33,091 bases of DNA from an uncultured Cyclobacteriaceae bacterium (GTDB taxonomy: Bacteria; Bacteroidota; Bacteroidia; Cytophagales; Cyclobacteriaceae), in assembly GCA_937958005.1 (NCBI GenBank), contig CALGOB010000133.1, positions 1-33,091 on the forward strand, in the 5' to 3' direction. Position numbers and translations under genes: made by a program. The notes below the pieces were generated by a model, which was given only the letters and a program-made list of their open reading frames with translations, searched no databases and was not told where the DNA came from. Of the stretch, positions 15,984-23,690 are shown in pieces; the stretch's first letter is position 1; every line of letters begins with the position of its first letter.

Positions 15984-17375
15984 ATGAGTACTTTAAAAGT
16001 TTTAAACCCTTATAACCAAGAGGTAATTGGGGATGTGCCATTAGTTGGTTTTGAAGAAGTTGAAGCTGCTTTAGCAATGGCTGATGATACTTTTAAAAAT
16101 AGAAAAAAATGGCTTCCTAAATACGAGCGAGTAGAAATACTAGAAAATGTAATCAGTATAATGAGCTCCAGAAAAGAAGAGCTCACTAAAATAGCTGCTC
16201 AAGAAGGGGGAAAACCTTACAAAGACTCAGCAGTTGAGGTTGATAGAGCTATCAATGGAGTAAAGCTAGCTATTGAGGATTTGAGCTATTTGGCAGGAGA
16301 AGAAATCCCAATGGGGCATACAAGATCCTCTGTGAACAGGCTAGCTTTTACAAGGCGTGAGCCTATTGGAGTAGTTGTATCTATCAGTGCGTTTAATCAC
16401 CCACTTAATTTAATTATCCATCAAGTTATCCCTGCAGTTGCAGTCGGATCACCGGTAATTATTAAACCAGCACCTACTACTCCTTTATCTTGTATAAATT
16501 TTGTTGAGATATTATATGAAGCTGGTTTACCAAAAGAATGGTGTCAATTGATCATATGTGAAAATGATGTAGCAGAGAAATTAGTAACTGACAGTAGGGT
16601 GAATTTTCTTTCTTTTATTGGTTCTGGAAGGGTTGGTTGGAGTTTGAGATCTAAAGTATCACCGGGAACTCGTTGCGCATTGGAACATGGGGGTGTAGCA
16701 CCTGTGGTAGTTACCAAACATGCCAATGTGTCTGAAAATATAGCAGGTCTAGTAAAAGGAGGTTTTTATCATTCAGGGCAGGTATGTGTGTCAGTTCAGA
16801 GAATTTATGTGCATAAAGATATTTTAGAAGACTTTTGTAAGCTATTTAAAGAGGAAGTTAAAAAACTGAAAAGCGGAGATCAGTTGGATGAAGACACTGA
16901 TTGTGGGCCATTGATTACCCCTAGAGAAGTTATAAGAGTAGGGGATTGGGTAAAAGAGGCAATTTCAGAAGGAGCAGAACTTTTAACTGGAGGAATACAA
17001 ATCAGTGAATCATTATATGAACCTACCGTTTTGCTAAACCCTTCTGAAAAGAGTACGATCTCTAAAGAGGAAGTGTTTGGTCCTGTAGTTTGTATTTATT
17101 CCTATTCAGATGAACAAGAGGTTTTAGATAAGTGTAATCAATTACCTTATGCTTTTCAGGCATCAGTGATAACGGATAATTTAGAAGAAGCACTGTATTT
17201 TAGTCAAGGGATTAATGCTACGGCTGTTATGGTAAATGATCATACAGCTTTTAGGGTGGACTGGATGCCTTTTGGTGGGAGAGATGCTTCAGGTTTGGCC
17301 ATGGGAGGTATTAAGTATTCTATGCATGATATGACCAGAGAAAAATTAGTTGTTGTAAAAAGTAAAAACTTATAG
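15984..17375 (+). CDS. NAD(P)-dependent aldehyde dehydrogenase family protein
   Basis: A 463-residue aldehyde dehydrogenase. Catalytic Cys268 is in SGQVCVSVQRIYV and the general-base Glu234 in ALEHGGVAPVVV. The N-terminal cofactor-binding part has ISAFNHPLNLIIHQVIPAVAVGSPVIIKPAPTTPLS, and the C-terminal part has EEVFGPVVCIYSY and MPFGGRDASGLAMGG. By eye it is nearest to the glyceraldehyde-3-phosphate, lactaldehyde and phosphonoacetaldehyde dehydrogenase branch. The reaction is oxidation of an aldehyde to an acid or acyl product. It sits between the acetolactate-synthase-like gene (6 bases) and the glutamate-synthase-like gene (9 bases), so the three probably share a pathway, perhaps oxidising an aldehyde released by the ThDP enzyme. 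Cytoplasmic. Confidence 0.88.
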   Translation: MSTLKVLNPYNQEVIGDVPLVGFEEVEAALAMADDTFKNRKKWLPKYERVEILENVISIMSSRKEELTKIAAQEGGKPYKDSAVEVDRAINGVKLAIEDLSYLAGEEIPMGHTRSSVNRLAFTRREPIGVVVSISAFNHPLNLIIHQVIPAVAVGSPVIIKPAPTTPLSCINFVEILYEAGLPKEWCQLIICENDVAEKLVTDSRVNFLSFIGSGRVGWSLRSKVSPGTRCALEHGGVAPVVVTKHANVSENIAGLVKGGFYHSGQVCVSVQRIYVHKDILEDFCKLFKEEVKKLKSGDQLDEDTDCGPLITPREVIRVGDWVKEAISEGAELLTGGIQISESLYEPTVLLNPSEKSTISKEEVFGPVVCIYSYSDEQEVLDKCNQLPYAFQASVITDNLEEALYFSQGINATAVMVNDHTAFRVDWMPFGGRDASGLAMGGIKYSMHDMTREKLVVVKSKNL

Positions 17376-17384
17376 TGTTTTAAT

Positions 17385-18908
17385 ATGAGGAATGTATTCT
17401 ATAGAATTTTAATTCTAGTTATAATCATTGAAATATTGTTTGCCATTTTCTGGCCTCCTGGTTTGTGGACATTGGTGTTGATTGTTCCTATCTTTTTAAT
17501 TGGGTTAAGAGATGTAGCAAATAAACGCCAGACTATTAGAAAGAATTTTCCTGTATTAGGAAATATCCGATATTTACTAGAGAGTATCCGTCCAGAAATT
17601 ATGCAATATTTTGTGGAAACTGATACTGAAGGGAGGCCTATTAACAGAATTTTTAGATCTCTTATTTATCAGCGTGCAAAGAAACAAACAGATACTACAC
17701 CATTTGGAACTCAGTCAGATGTTTACAAATCTGGGTACGAATGGTTGGCTCATTCCGTTTATGCAATTCAAGACAGGAAAATGGATCATGATCCAAAAGT
17801 GAGGATTGGGAGTAAAGACTGTAAGCAACCGTATGATTGCAGTTTGTATAATATCTCTGCAATGAGTTATGGGTCATTAAGTAAAAATGCTGTGATGGCC
17901 TTAAATGGAGGAGCTAAGATTGGGGGGTTTTTCCATAATACGGGAGAAGGGGCTATTAGTCCCTTTCATATAGAGCATGGTGGTGATTTAGTATGGCAAA
18001 TAGGTACAGGGTATTTTGGTTGCAGAAATAAAGAAGGTGAATTTGATATAGAGAAATTTACTGAAAATGCTGTGAGACCTACTGTTAAAATGATTGAGAT
18101 CAAAATTTCTCAAGGGGCAAAACCAGGACATGGAGGAATTTTACCCGCAGTAAAGAATACAGAAGAGATTGCAGCTATTAGGGGGGTAGAACCACATACC
18201 ACAGTTTTTTCACCTCCAGGACATAGCGCATTTTCAAATGCTGATGAGTTAATTCAGTTTATAAAGAAATTGCGCGAAGCATCAGGTGGAAAGCCAGTTG
18301 GTTTTAAATTGTGTATCGGGAGACGTGGGGAATTTAAGGATTTCTGTAGAGCGATGATCAAACATGATACCACACCAGATTTCATTACTGTGGATGGTGG
18401 GGAAGGAGGTACAGGTGCTGCACCAGTAGAATTTTCAAACTCTTTGGGAATGCCATTACGAGATGGTTTAGCCTTTGTGCATGATACTTTGATCGGCTAT
18501 GGACTGCGAAAAGAGATTAAGCTAATAGCTTCTGGAAAAATCATGACTGGTTTTCATATGATAAGAGCTATGGCCTTAGGGGCTGACGTTTGTACTTCTG
18601 CCAGGGCAATGATGCTGGCATTAGGGTGTATTCAAGCTTTACAGTGTAATTCTAACACCTGTCCAGTAGGAGTAGCTACGCAGAATAAAATGTTGATGAA
18701 CGGCTTAAACGTTGAAGATAAAAAGCAACGAGTGGCCAATTTTCAAAAAGGGACCATTCATAGTTTTGTGGAATTGCTGGCAGCTGCGGGAATTCCAGAT
18801 TCAAGTCAAGTGGAAAGACGTTATATTAATAGGAGAGTTGACATGACTAGAATTTGTACTTATGAAGAACTTTACCCATCTATTCAAGAAGGATCTTTAA
18901 TAGATTAA
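17385..18908 (+). CDS. Membrane-anchored glutamate-synthase FMN/3Fe-4S domain protein
   Basis: A 507-residue FMN-binding glutamate synthase family protein. Two hydrophobic segments open it (FYRILILVIIIEILFAIFW and WTLVLIVPIFLIGL), then a soluble TIM barrel: MSYGSLSKNAVMALNGGA, ISQGAKPGHGGILPA, ITVDGGEGGTGAAP, LIASGKIMTGFHMIRAMALGAD. The 3Fe-4S ligands Cys415, Cys421 and Cys426 (CIQALQCNSNTCPVGVATQ) are intact. It lacks the N-terminal glutaminase domain and C-terminal GxGxG domain of GltB, so it cannot be a full glutamate synthase and would need ammonia or another nitrogen or electron partner. Last gene of the operon with the ThDP enzyme and aldehyde dehydrogenase, followed by a hairpin terminator. 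Substrate unknown. Confidence 0.88.
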   Translation: MRNVFYRILILVIIIEILFAIFWPPGLWTLVLIVPIFLIGLRDVANKRQTIRKNFPVLGNIRYLLESIRPEIMQYFVETDTEGRPINRIFRSLIYQRAKKQTDTTPFGTQSDVYKSGYEWLAHSVYAIQDRKMDHDPKVRIGSKDCKQPYDCSLYNISAMSYGSLSKNAVMALNGGAKIGGFFHNTGEGAISPFHIEHGGDLVWQIGTGYFGCRNKEGEFDIEKFTENAVRPTVKMIEIKISQGAKPGHGGILPAVKNTEEIAAIRGVEPHTTVFSPPGHSAFSNADELIQFIKKLREASGGKPVGFKLCIGRRGEFKDFCRAMIKHDTTPDFITVDGGEGGTGAAPVEFSNSLGMPLRDGLAFVHDTLIGYGLRKEIKLIASGKIMTGFHMIRAMALGADVCTSARAMMLALGCIQALQCNSNTCPVGVATQNKMLMNGLNVEDKKQRVANFQKGTIHSFVELLAAAGIPDSSQVERRYINRRVDMTRICTYEELYPSIQEGSLID

Positions 18909-18932
18909 GGGAAAAATAGCATTATTTAAGTG

Positions 18933-18972
18933 ATAACCTACTTGTTTCGTTTAATAAGTAGGTTATTTATAT
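18933..18972 (+). terminator. Hairpin terminator after the three-gene operon
   Basis: ATAACCTACTT (18933-18943) pairs perfectly with AAGTAGGTTAT (18956-18966) across a 12-base loop, followed by a T-rich stretch. It lies 25 bases after the stop of the glutamate-synthase-like gene and just before the next promoter. Confidence 0.75.
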
Positions 18973-18992
18973 CATTTTAAGAACCTCTTAGA

Positions 18993-19023
18993 TTTGTGAT
19001 GAACGGATTTAATGTTACCTTTG
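18993..19023 (+). promoter_or_regulatory. Bacteroidota-type promoter before the oxoamine synthase gene
   Basis: TTTG at 18993-18996 and TACCTTTG at 19016-19023 are separated by 19 bases, an exact fit to the Bacteroidota primary-sigma pattern (TTTG, about 19 bases, TAnnTTTG). Transcription would start near 19030, leaving a leader of about 30 bases before the ATG at 19062. Confidence 0.75.
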
Positions 19024-19061
19024 TGGCTGTTTTAAAAAGAGGATAATTAAATATCTGCTAA

Positions 19062-20321
19062 ATGGATTTATTTGAGAAGCTATTACAGGATAAGGGTCCT
19101 TTGGGACAACACGCCTATATAGATGACAATTTTTATATGTTTCCCAAGTTAGAAGGCGAGATCAAACCTCGCATGACTTTTAAGGGGAAAGAAGTATTGA
19201 CTTGGAGTCTTAACAATTACTTAGGTTTGGCCAATCACCCCGAGATAAGAAAAGTAGATGCTGATGCAGCTGCAGAGTGGGGATTGGGTTACCCAATGGG
19301 TGCTAGAATGATGACTGGTAATTCAGTACACCATGAGCAACTAGAAAGAGAGTTGGCAGATTTTGTAAGTAAAGAAGATGCCATGTTATTAAATTTCGGA
19401 TATCAAGGGATCATGTCCGTGATTGATGCATTGGTTGATAGAAAAGATGTTATTGTATATGATGCTGAAGACCACGCTTGTATTATAGATGGTTTAAGAA
19501 TGCACATGGGTAAAAGATTTGTTTACCCACATAATGATATTGACAACTTACAAAAACAATTAGTAAGAGCTGAAAAACTCACCAAAGAAACTGGTGGAGG
19601 GATATTAGTAATTACAGAAGGTGTTTTTGGGATGTCTGGTAATATGGGTAATCTGAAAGATATCGTTGCACTTAAAGAGAAATTTAACTTCAGGTTGTTA
19701 GTAGATGACGCTCATGGTTTTGGTACTATGGGAGCTAGTGGTGCAGGAGCTGGAGAAGAACAAGGTGTTCAAGATGGTATAGACATCTATTTCTCTACTT
19801 TTGCTAAATCAATGGCCAGTATTGGGGCGTTTATAGCTGGAGAGAAAACGATCATAGATCATTTGAGATATAATGTAAGGTCACAAATCTTTGCAAAGTC
19901 ATTACCTATGCCTTTGGTAATTGGAAACCTTAAGAGACTAGAGTTGCTCAGAAGTAAACCTGAGTTAAAAGAGAATCTTTGGAAAGTAGTAAATGCGATC
20001 CAGACTGGTTTTAAAGAAAATGGCTTTAACATAGGAACTACTCAGTCACCTGTAACCCCTGTATTCCTTCATGGGGATGGAGGATTATATGAAGCAGCAA
20101 ACATGGTGAAAGACTTGAGAAATAATATGAATATATTCTGTTCAATGATTGTTTATCCTGTTGTGCCAAAAGGCGTTATCATGCTTAGAATTATCCCCAC
20201 AGCTGTTCACACACAGGATGATGTGACAGAAACAATAGAAGCATTTAAGAATATAAAAGGCAAATTAGCAGCTGGTGAGTATAGAAAAGCTGGTGTAGAA
20301 GGAGCCATAGTACATAATTAG
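19062..20321 (+). CDS. PLP-dependent alpha-oxoamine synthase (serine palmitoyltransferase-like)
   Basis: A 419-residue fold-type I PLP enzyme of the alpha-oxoamine synthase family (SPT, KBL, AONS). Seen: LTWSLNNYLGLANHP, GYPMGARMMTGNSVHHEQLERELADF, YDAEDHACIIDGLRM, VITEGVFGMSGNMGNL, the Asp215/His218 PLP-binding segment VDDAHGFGTMG, and the Schiff-base Lys249 in STFAKSMASIGAFIAG. FAKSMASIG resembles the FSKSLASIG of Bacteroides serine palmitoyltransferase, which condenses serine with palmitoyl-CoA to start sphingolipid synthesis. In Cytophagales a close relative may use cysteate to make sulfonolipids, and sequence alone does not separate these. Driven by the promoter at 18993; the histone H1-like gene follows 90 bases downstream. 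Confidence 0.85.
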   Translation: MDLFEKLLQDKGPLGQHAYIDDNFYMFPKLEGEIKPRMTFKGKEVLTWSLNNYLGLANHPEIRKVDADAAAEWGLGYPMGARMMTGNSVHHEQLERELADFVSKEDAMLLNFGYQGIMSVIDALVDRKDVIVYDAEDHACIIDGLRMHMGKRFVYPHNDIDNLQKQLVRAEKLTKETGGGILVITEGVFGMSGNMGNLKDIVALKEKFNFRLLVDDAHGFGTMGASGAGAGEEQGVQDGIDIYFSTFAKSMASIGAFIAGEKTIIDHLRYNVRSQIFAKSLPMPLVIGNLKRLELLRSKPELKENLWKVVNAIQTGFKENGFNIGTTQSPVTPVFLHGDGGLYEAANMVKDLRNNMNIFCSMIVYPVVPKGVIMLRIIPTAVHTQDDVTETIEAFKNIKGKLAAGEYRKAGVEGAIVHN

Positions 20322-20411
20322 AGTAAAAATTTGGGCCTACTATAAATATTTAAACTTTTTATTTATATTGCCCAACAAATGATTATCAGTAACCTTAAAT
20401 AAAGTATAAGT

Positions 20412-20588
20412 ATGGACAGATTTGAACAACTTAGAGAGTTAGTAATGAGTTTAGAAGAAGATTTTGTAAAGTTCTATGACAAGGAAAACCAGGCAGCAGG
20501 TACACGTGTAAGAAAAGGAATGCAGGACTTGAAAAATCTTTCTCAAGAAATCCGAATCGAAGTACAGGACATCAAAAACAAAGCGTAA
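20412..20588 (+). CDS. Histone H1-like small DNA-binding protein
   Basis: A 58-residue protein with a helical, heptad-like N-terminal half (RFEQLRELVMSLEEDFVKFYDKE), the conserved AAGTRVRKGMQDLKNL block and a charged C-terminal helix (EIRIEVQDIKNKA). This is the short Bacteroidota histone H1-like (Hc1-related) family, which is small, very abundant in these bacteria and presumed nucleoid-associated. It lacks the long Lys/Ala-rich tail of chlamydial Hc1. ATG 20412 follows an AT-rich leader of 90 bases after the oxoamine synthase gene, with a possible TATATTGC -7-like element, so it could have its own promoter. A strong terminator follows 30 bases after the stop. Confidence 0.78.
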   Translation: MDRFEQLRELVMSLEEDFVKFYDKENQAAGTRVRKGMQDLKNLSQEIRIEVQDIKNKA

Positions 20589-20618
20589 TAACTATTTTTC
20601 AAAATAGATATAACCACA

Positions 20619-20648
20619 AAAAAGGGCAGTTTTTACTGCCCTTTTTTT
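20619..20648. terminator. Bidirectional intrinsic terminator
   Basis: AAAAAGGGCAGT and ACTGCCCTTTTTT form a stem with a TTTT loop. The A run on one side and the T run on the other let it act in both directions, between the plus-strand H1-like gene and the minus-strand membrane-protein gene at 20676. Confidence 0.93.
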
Positions 20649-20675
20649 ATGTCGTAATTTCCTGAATTGTCTGTC

Positions 20676-21452
20676 TTAGAATATCCAGGCAAACAACCAA
20701 ACAAAGAGGATGTTTAAAAAACCATAGATTGACAATACTACGTAAAGTGGAATTGTCAAAAACCTCATAGTGATCAGGGTTGTTTTATTACTTCCTTTCT
20801 TAATTTTATCATCTAGACTAATTTTAGTATCCACTTTGATAATACCAGATTCATCTTGAGTAATTATGAATTTTGGTTGCTTTTTAATAATGATATATTT
20901 GAACAGCTGATCTATAATGAAAATAAAGGGCATTGCTAGGTATTTAAGCCTCTTTGCTAAAACCTTTTTTAAACTTGGTCTTATTACATATAAAGCCACA
21001 CCTCTAAATACATCTTTGAATGTAGAAGAAATAGGGACTCCATTTTTGTGTTGCTCCTTTAGTAGACTAGAATCTTCATATATATACTTAGTAGTATCTA
21101 TACAAATCTCAATTATTTTATTAAGGTCATTTCTTATCGTATCTATTAACCTAATCATAGAGATGATTAAAATACTAGGTAGGCTAATTATATATGAAAA
21201 TATAAAAAAAATAACCCCTAGTATAAAGTAATTAGTCACCTCTTGAGATATGAGAATGAATAAAAGAAAGAAGGCTACAACAACTGTTAATAAAACTCTC
21301 CCTATATAAATTGGGAAAAGGATAGCATCGGCAATTATTTCAGCAATTTCTTCAACTTCATATTTTGCATAGTCAATTCGTATATTCTTTTTTACAGCGA
21401 CTTGCTTACTGCTTTGACCAGATTCGATTACCAAAGATGTTCCTTTGTTCAT
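20676..21452 (-). CDS. Polytopic membrane protein of unknown family
   Basis: A 258-residue protein with a soluble charged N-terminus (about 40 residues), hydrophobic stretches around residues 45-70 (LFPIYIGRVLLTVVVAFFLLFILI) and 75-103 (FILGVIFFIFSYIISLPSILIISMI), a central soluble part with IRNDLNKIIEICIDTTKYIYEDSSLLKEQHKNG, a hydrophobic segment near 172-190 and a strongly hydrophobic C-terminus (TIPLYVVLSIYGFLNILFVWLFAWIF). I do not recognise it. It is transcribed away from the H1-like gene and shares the bidirectional terminator. The next gene in its orientation is the LemA-family gene about 200 bases upstream; a -7-like element between them suggests separate transcription. Confidence 0.7.
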   Translation of the reverse strand: MNKGTSLVIESGQSSKQVAVKKNIRIDYAKYEVEEIAEIIADAILFPIYIGRVLLTVVVAFFLLFILISQEVTNYFILGVIFFIFSYIISLPSILIISMIRLIDTIRNDLNKIIEICIDTTKYIYEDSSLLKEQHKNGVPISSTFKDVFRGVALYVIRPSLKKVLAKRLKYLAMPFIFIIDQLFKYIIIKKQPKFIITQDESGIIKVDTKISLDDKIKKGSNKTTLITMRFLTIPLYVVLSIYGFLNILFVWLFAWIF

Positions 21453-21490
21453 GAATTTTAAATTTTAATTGTACAAATAATTGTCTATTA

Positions 21491-21498
21491 CAAAGTTA
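21491..21498 (-). promoter_or_regulatory. Candidate -7 element (TAACTTTG) for the minus-strand membrane protein
   Basis: TAACTTTG fits the Bacteroidota -7 pattern TAnnTTTG and lies about 40 bases before the ATG at 21452. No TTTG is found at the expected upstream spacing, so this is a half-match only. Confidence 0.35.
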
Positions 21499-21658
21499 TA
21501 ATAATAAAATTATATATTGTGAGTGATAAGAATTGATTTTTTTACTCTACTAATTCAAATTTGTAGGCTATGAATTCAGATATGTATAATCAAAGTAATT
21601 TTGTGTCTAGTAAATTTGAAACTTTACTTGTTAAATGCTTATTTATCTGAAAATAAAT

Positions 21659-22305
21659 TCATCCTTGTCCTTTTATCAGTTTAAGTATTGATTCCTGGAG
21701 ATACATATAGGCTTCTGTGCCCAGCATAAAGCGTCTTATAAACTCTTTGCAAATGGGCATTGACCTATAATAGGACTGTTTCTTATAAGATAGTAATTCT
21801 GCTACTACGCGAATTGGTTTTGCTTGAATGCTCTTATTGAATTTGAGGGCACGAACGTTATATACTCGGCGCAACGTACTAATTTCTTTATCAGTTTCGT
21901 TAAACGCCTTTAGTATCTGTGTAATGTTTCGATTTGAATTTATATTGGGATAATCCTCAATTGCTACACTGATCTGGACTAGTACCCTCGATAGTTTATT
22001 TTCATATTCAAACCGTTGTTCAATGAGATCCTGTTTTTCTTTTAACTGAATACTTAATTTGGTAGCATTTTCTAGCAAGCTTTTTTCACTTAACTTAAGC
22101 TTTCCTAAACTCGCAACAAGATTTGGAATATGTTCAACCCTTTTTTTTAAAACAAGATCTATGATGTTATAGCTAAAATCTACTTGATTTTTTTTCTTAT
22201 TAATGAATTGCTAATTACTATTAATAAGGATAATGTTAGAAAAATTAAAGGTAATGTTACGATGAAGAATGAGATAAAAATGATAATGGAAGTCGACTTA
22301 CTCAT
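21659..22305 (-). CDS. LemA family protein, reading frame joined by a -1 shift at an A8 run
   Basis: Two overlapping frames together make a 215-residue LemA protein. From ATG 22305 the zero frame encodes MSKSTSII and a hydrophobic helix (about residues 7-33) and reaches a TAG shortly after an A8 run (22188-22195 on the plus strand). Stepping back one base at the A8 gives NQVDFSYNIID, LKKRVEHIPNLVASL, LSRVLVQISVAIEDYPNINSN and RRVYNVRALKFNKSIQAKP, which follow the LemA domain in order (IPNLV, ENYP, YN..V..YN). The zero-frame codons at the site read AGA-AAA-AAA, a perfect A-AAA-AAA slippery heptamer. LemA proteins are membrane-anchored with a helical domain; their role is poorly known. Expression could use frameshifting or polymerase slippage, or the gene could be broken or mis-sequenced. 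Confidence 0.7.
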
Positions 22306-22607
22306 TATTTTGATCTTATGATTAATTTTGTAACATTAGGCTAAATTGCTCTTTATAATTATGAAATTTCAAACCAATATATAAGTGTCCTTAATACATA
22401 TTGGTTTAATCAAACTTCAAATGTGTTTTCAGTTTAAACAGATCAGTCTTGATGATAATAATTGATATGATATGATTAATATTGTTATTTATAAGTTAAA
22501 AAAGATATAAATAGAAAGAACATTCTTTTTCTTTGAATAGTAGGTTTATTATTGGGAGTTTTACTGATATCTTTTGATAATGTTCAGATCTATGGACTAC
22601 TAAATAT
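22306..22607. other. Divergent promoter region between lemA-like and speD operon
   Basis: About 300 very AT-rich bases. A TATCTTTTG near 22568-22576 resembles the Bacteroidota -7 element with one extra T and could serve the polyamine/K+ channel operon, leaving a leader of about 30 bases. I see no riboswitch-like fold or repeat. Confidence 0.4.
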
Positions 22608-22898
22608 ATGAAAGCACAAATTGACAACTACCAGGCATGGATTCAGGAAATTCAACCTGAGGTTTTAAAACATCTGTTTGAAAAGATGTTACTGGAATCA
22701 GGTTTTGGAATACTGAATTTTATGGAACATCAATTTCAGCCAATTGGATGGACGGGAATATGGTTATTGGCAGAAAGTCATTTAGCAATTCATACTTTTC
22801 CAGAAGAACATAAGACTTATGTAGAATTAAGTAGTTGTAACAGGGAGATGTATGTTACCTTTAAGCAATTGATTGAAATACACGAATCTAATGATTAA
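22608..22898 (+). CDS. speD: Minimal S-adenosylmethionine decarboxylase (SpeD-like proenzyme)
   Basis: A 96-residue pyruvoyl-dependent decarboxylase of the SpeD/SpeH family. The self-cleavage site is Glu56-Ser57 in LAESHLAIHTFPE. His62 and Cys77 (SSCNRE) fall five and twenty residues after Ser57, the same spacing as Ser63, His68 and Cys83 of the Thermotoga enzyme, so processing and catalytic residues are intact. Ser57 would become the pyruvoyl group. It is 25-35 residues shorter than usual prokaryotic SpeD, mainly at the C-terminus. The expected product is decarboxylated AdoMet, the aminopropyl donor for the SpeE-like enzyme two genes on; some SpeD relatives instead decarboxylate ornithine or arginine. 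First gene of the operon; its stop overlaps the K+ channel start. Confidence 0.85.
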   Translation: MKAQIDNYQAWIQEIQPEVLKHLFEKMLLESGFGILNFMEHQFQPIGWTGIWLLAESHLAIHTFPEEHKTYVELSSCNREMYVTFKQLIEIHESND

Positions 22899-23676
22899 AG
22901 TTTCAAAAAAATCAATCATTAAAACGATTGATAAGGCAAAAAATAAAGAAGATAGGGTAAGTAGAATTTTTGACATGATTATCATGACTTTGATTGTTCT
23001 TAATGTCTTCGCAGTAGTATTGGAAACGGTTGTCTCTATTAGGACTGAATATCATCAATACTTTGTCTGGTTTGAGGTTTTTTCTGTAGTTATGTTCTCT
23101 ATTGAGTATATAGTGAGACTTTGGGCTTGTACTGCTCTTGATGATTATCAACACCCTTTTTGGGGAAGAGTTAAATATGCTTTTACTATAGGTGCTATGA
23201 TTGACCTATTAGCTATTTTACCCTTTTACCTACCATTGATTTTATCCCTTGATGGGAGATTTTTACGAATCCTTAGGTTATTCAGGCTATTTAGACTCTT
23301 TAAATTGGGTAGATACAGTAGTGCTTTCAAGATGATAGAGAATGTGCTAGTCAATAGAAGAAGTGAATTGACTATTTCTGTAGGAATTATTATTACAATG
23401 TTAGTAATTGCTTCCAGTATGATGTACTTTATTGAAAATGAAGCACAGCCGGAAAAATTCAGTAGTATTCCTGAAACTATGTGGTGGGGAGTAGCTACAC
23501 TGACTACCGTTGGGTATGGTGATGTTTATCCAATAACTCCTTTTGGTCAACTTTTTGGAGCTTTTGTAGCTATTCTAGGTGTAGGGATGTTTGCACTTCC
23601 TGCAGGAATCATAGCAGCTGGGTTTGAAAGGGAGCTAAGTAAAAAAGAAGAAAATCAAATAAAATCGAACGACTAA
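22891..23676 (+). CDS. Voltage-gated-type K+ channel (six TM)
   Basis: A 261-residue ion channel with six membrane helices. S1 is IIMTLIVLNVFAVVLETV and S2 FEVFSVVMFSIEYIVRLWA. The S3 segment includes AMIDLLAILPFYLP. S4 (about 123-140) is a voltage-sensor-like series of Arg every third residue, RFLRILRLFRLFRLFKLGR. The S5-pore-S6 part has WWGVATLTTVGYGD, with the K+ filter TVGYGD at 206-211. ATG 22891 overlaps the speD stop by eight bases (ATGATTAA), so translation is coupled; a TTG six codons upstream is less likely. Cytoplasmic membrane, K+ selective by motif. Its place between two polyamine-synthesis genes suggests that a polyamine or derivative may gate or block the channel, as polyamines do for eukaryotic Kir channels. 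Confidence 0.93.
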   Translation: MIKVSKKSIIKTIDKAKNKEDRVSRIFDMIIMTLIVLNVFAVVLETVVSIRTEYHQYFVWFEVFSVVMFSIEYIVRLWACTALDDYQHPFWGRVKYAFTIGAMIDLLAILPFYLPLILSLDGRFLRILRLFRLFRLFKLGRYSSAFKMIENVLVNRRSELTISVGIIITMLVIASSMMYFIENEAQPEKFSSIPETMWWGVATLTTVGYGDVYPITPFGQLFGAFVAILGVGMFALPAGIIAAGFERELSKKEENQIKSND

Positions 23677-23690
23677 GCATAAATATAAAC

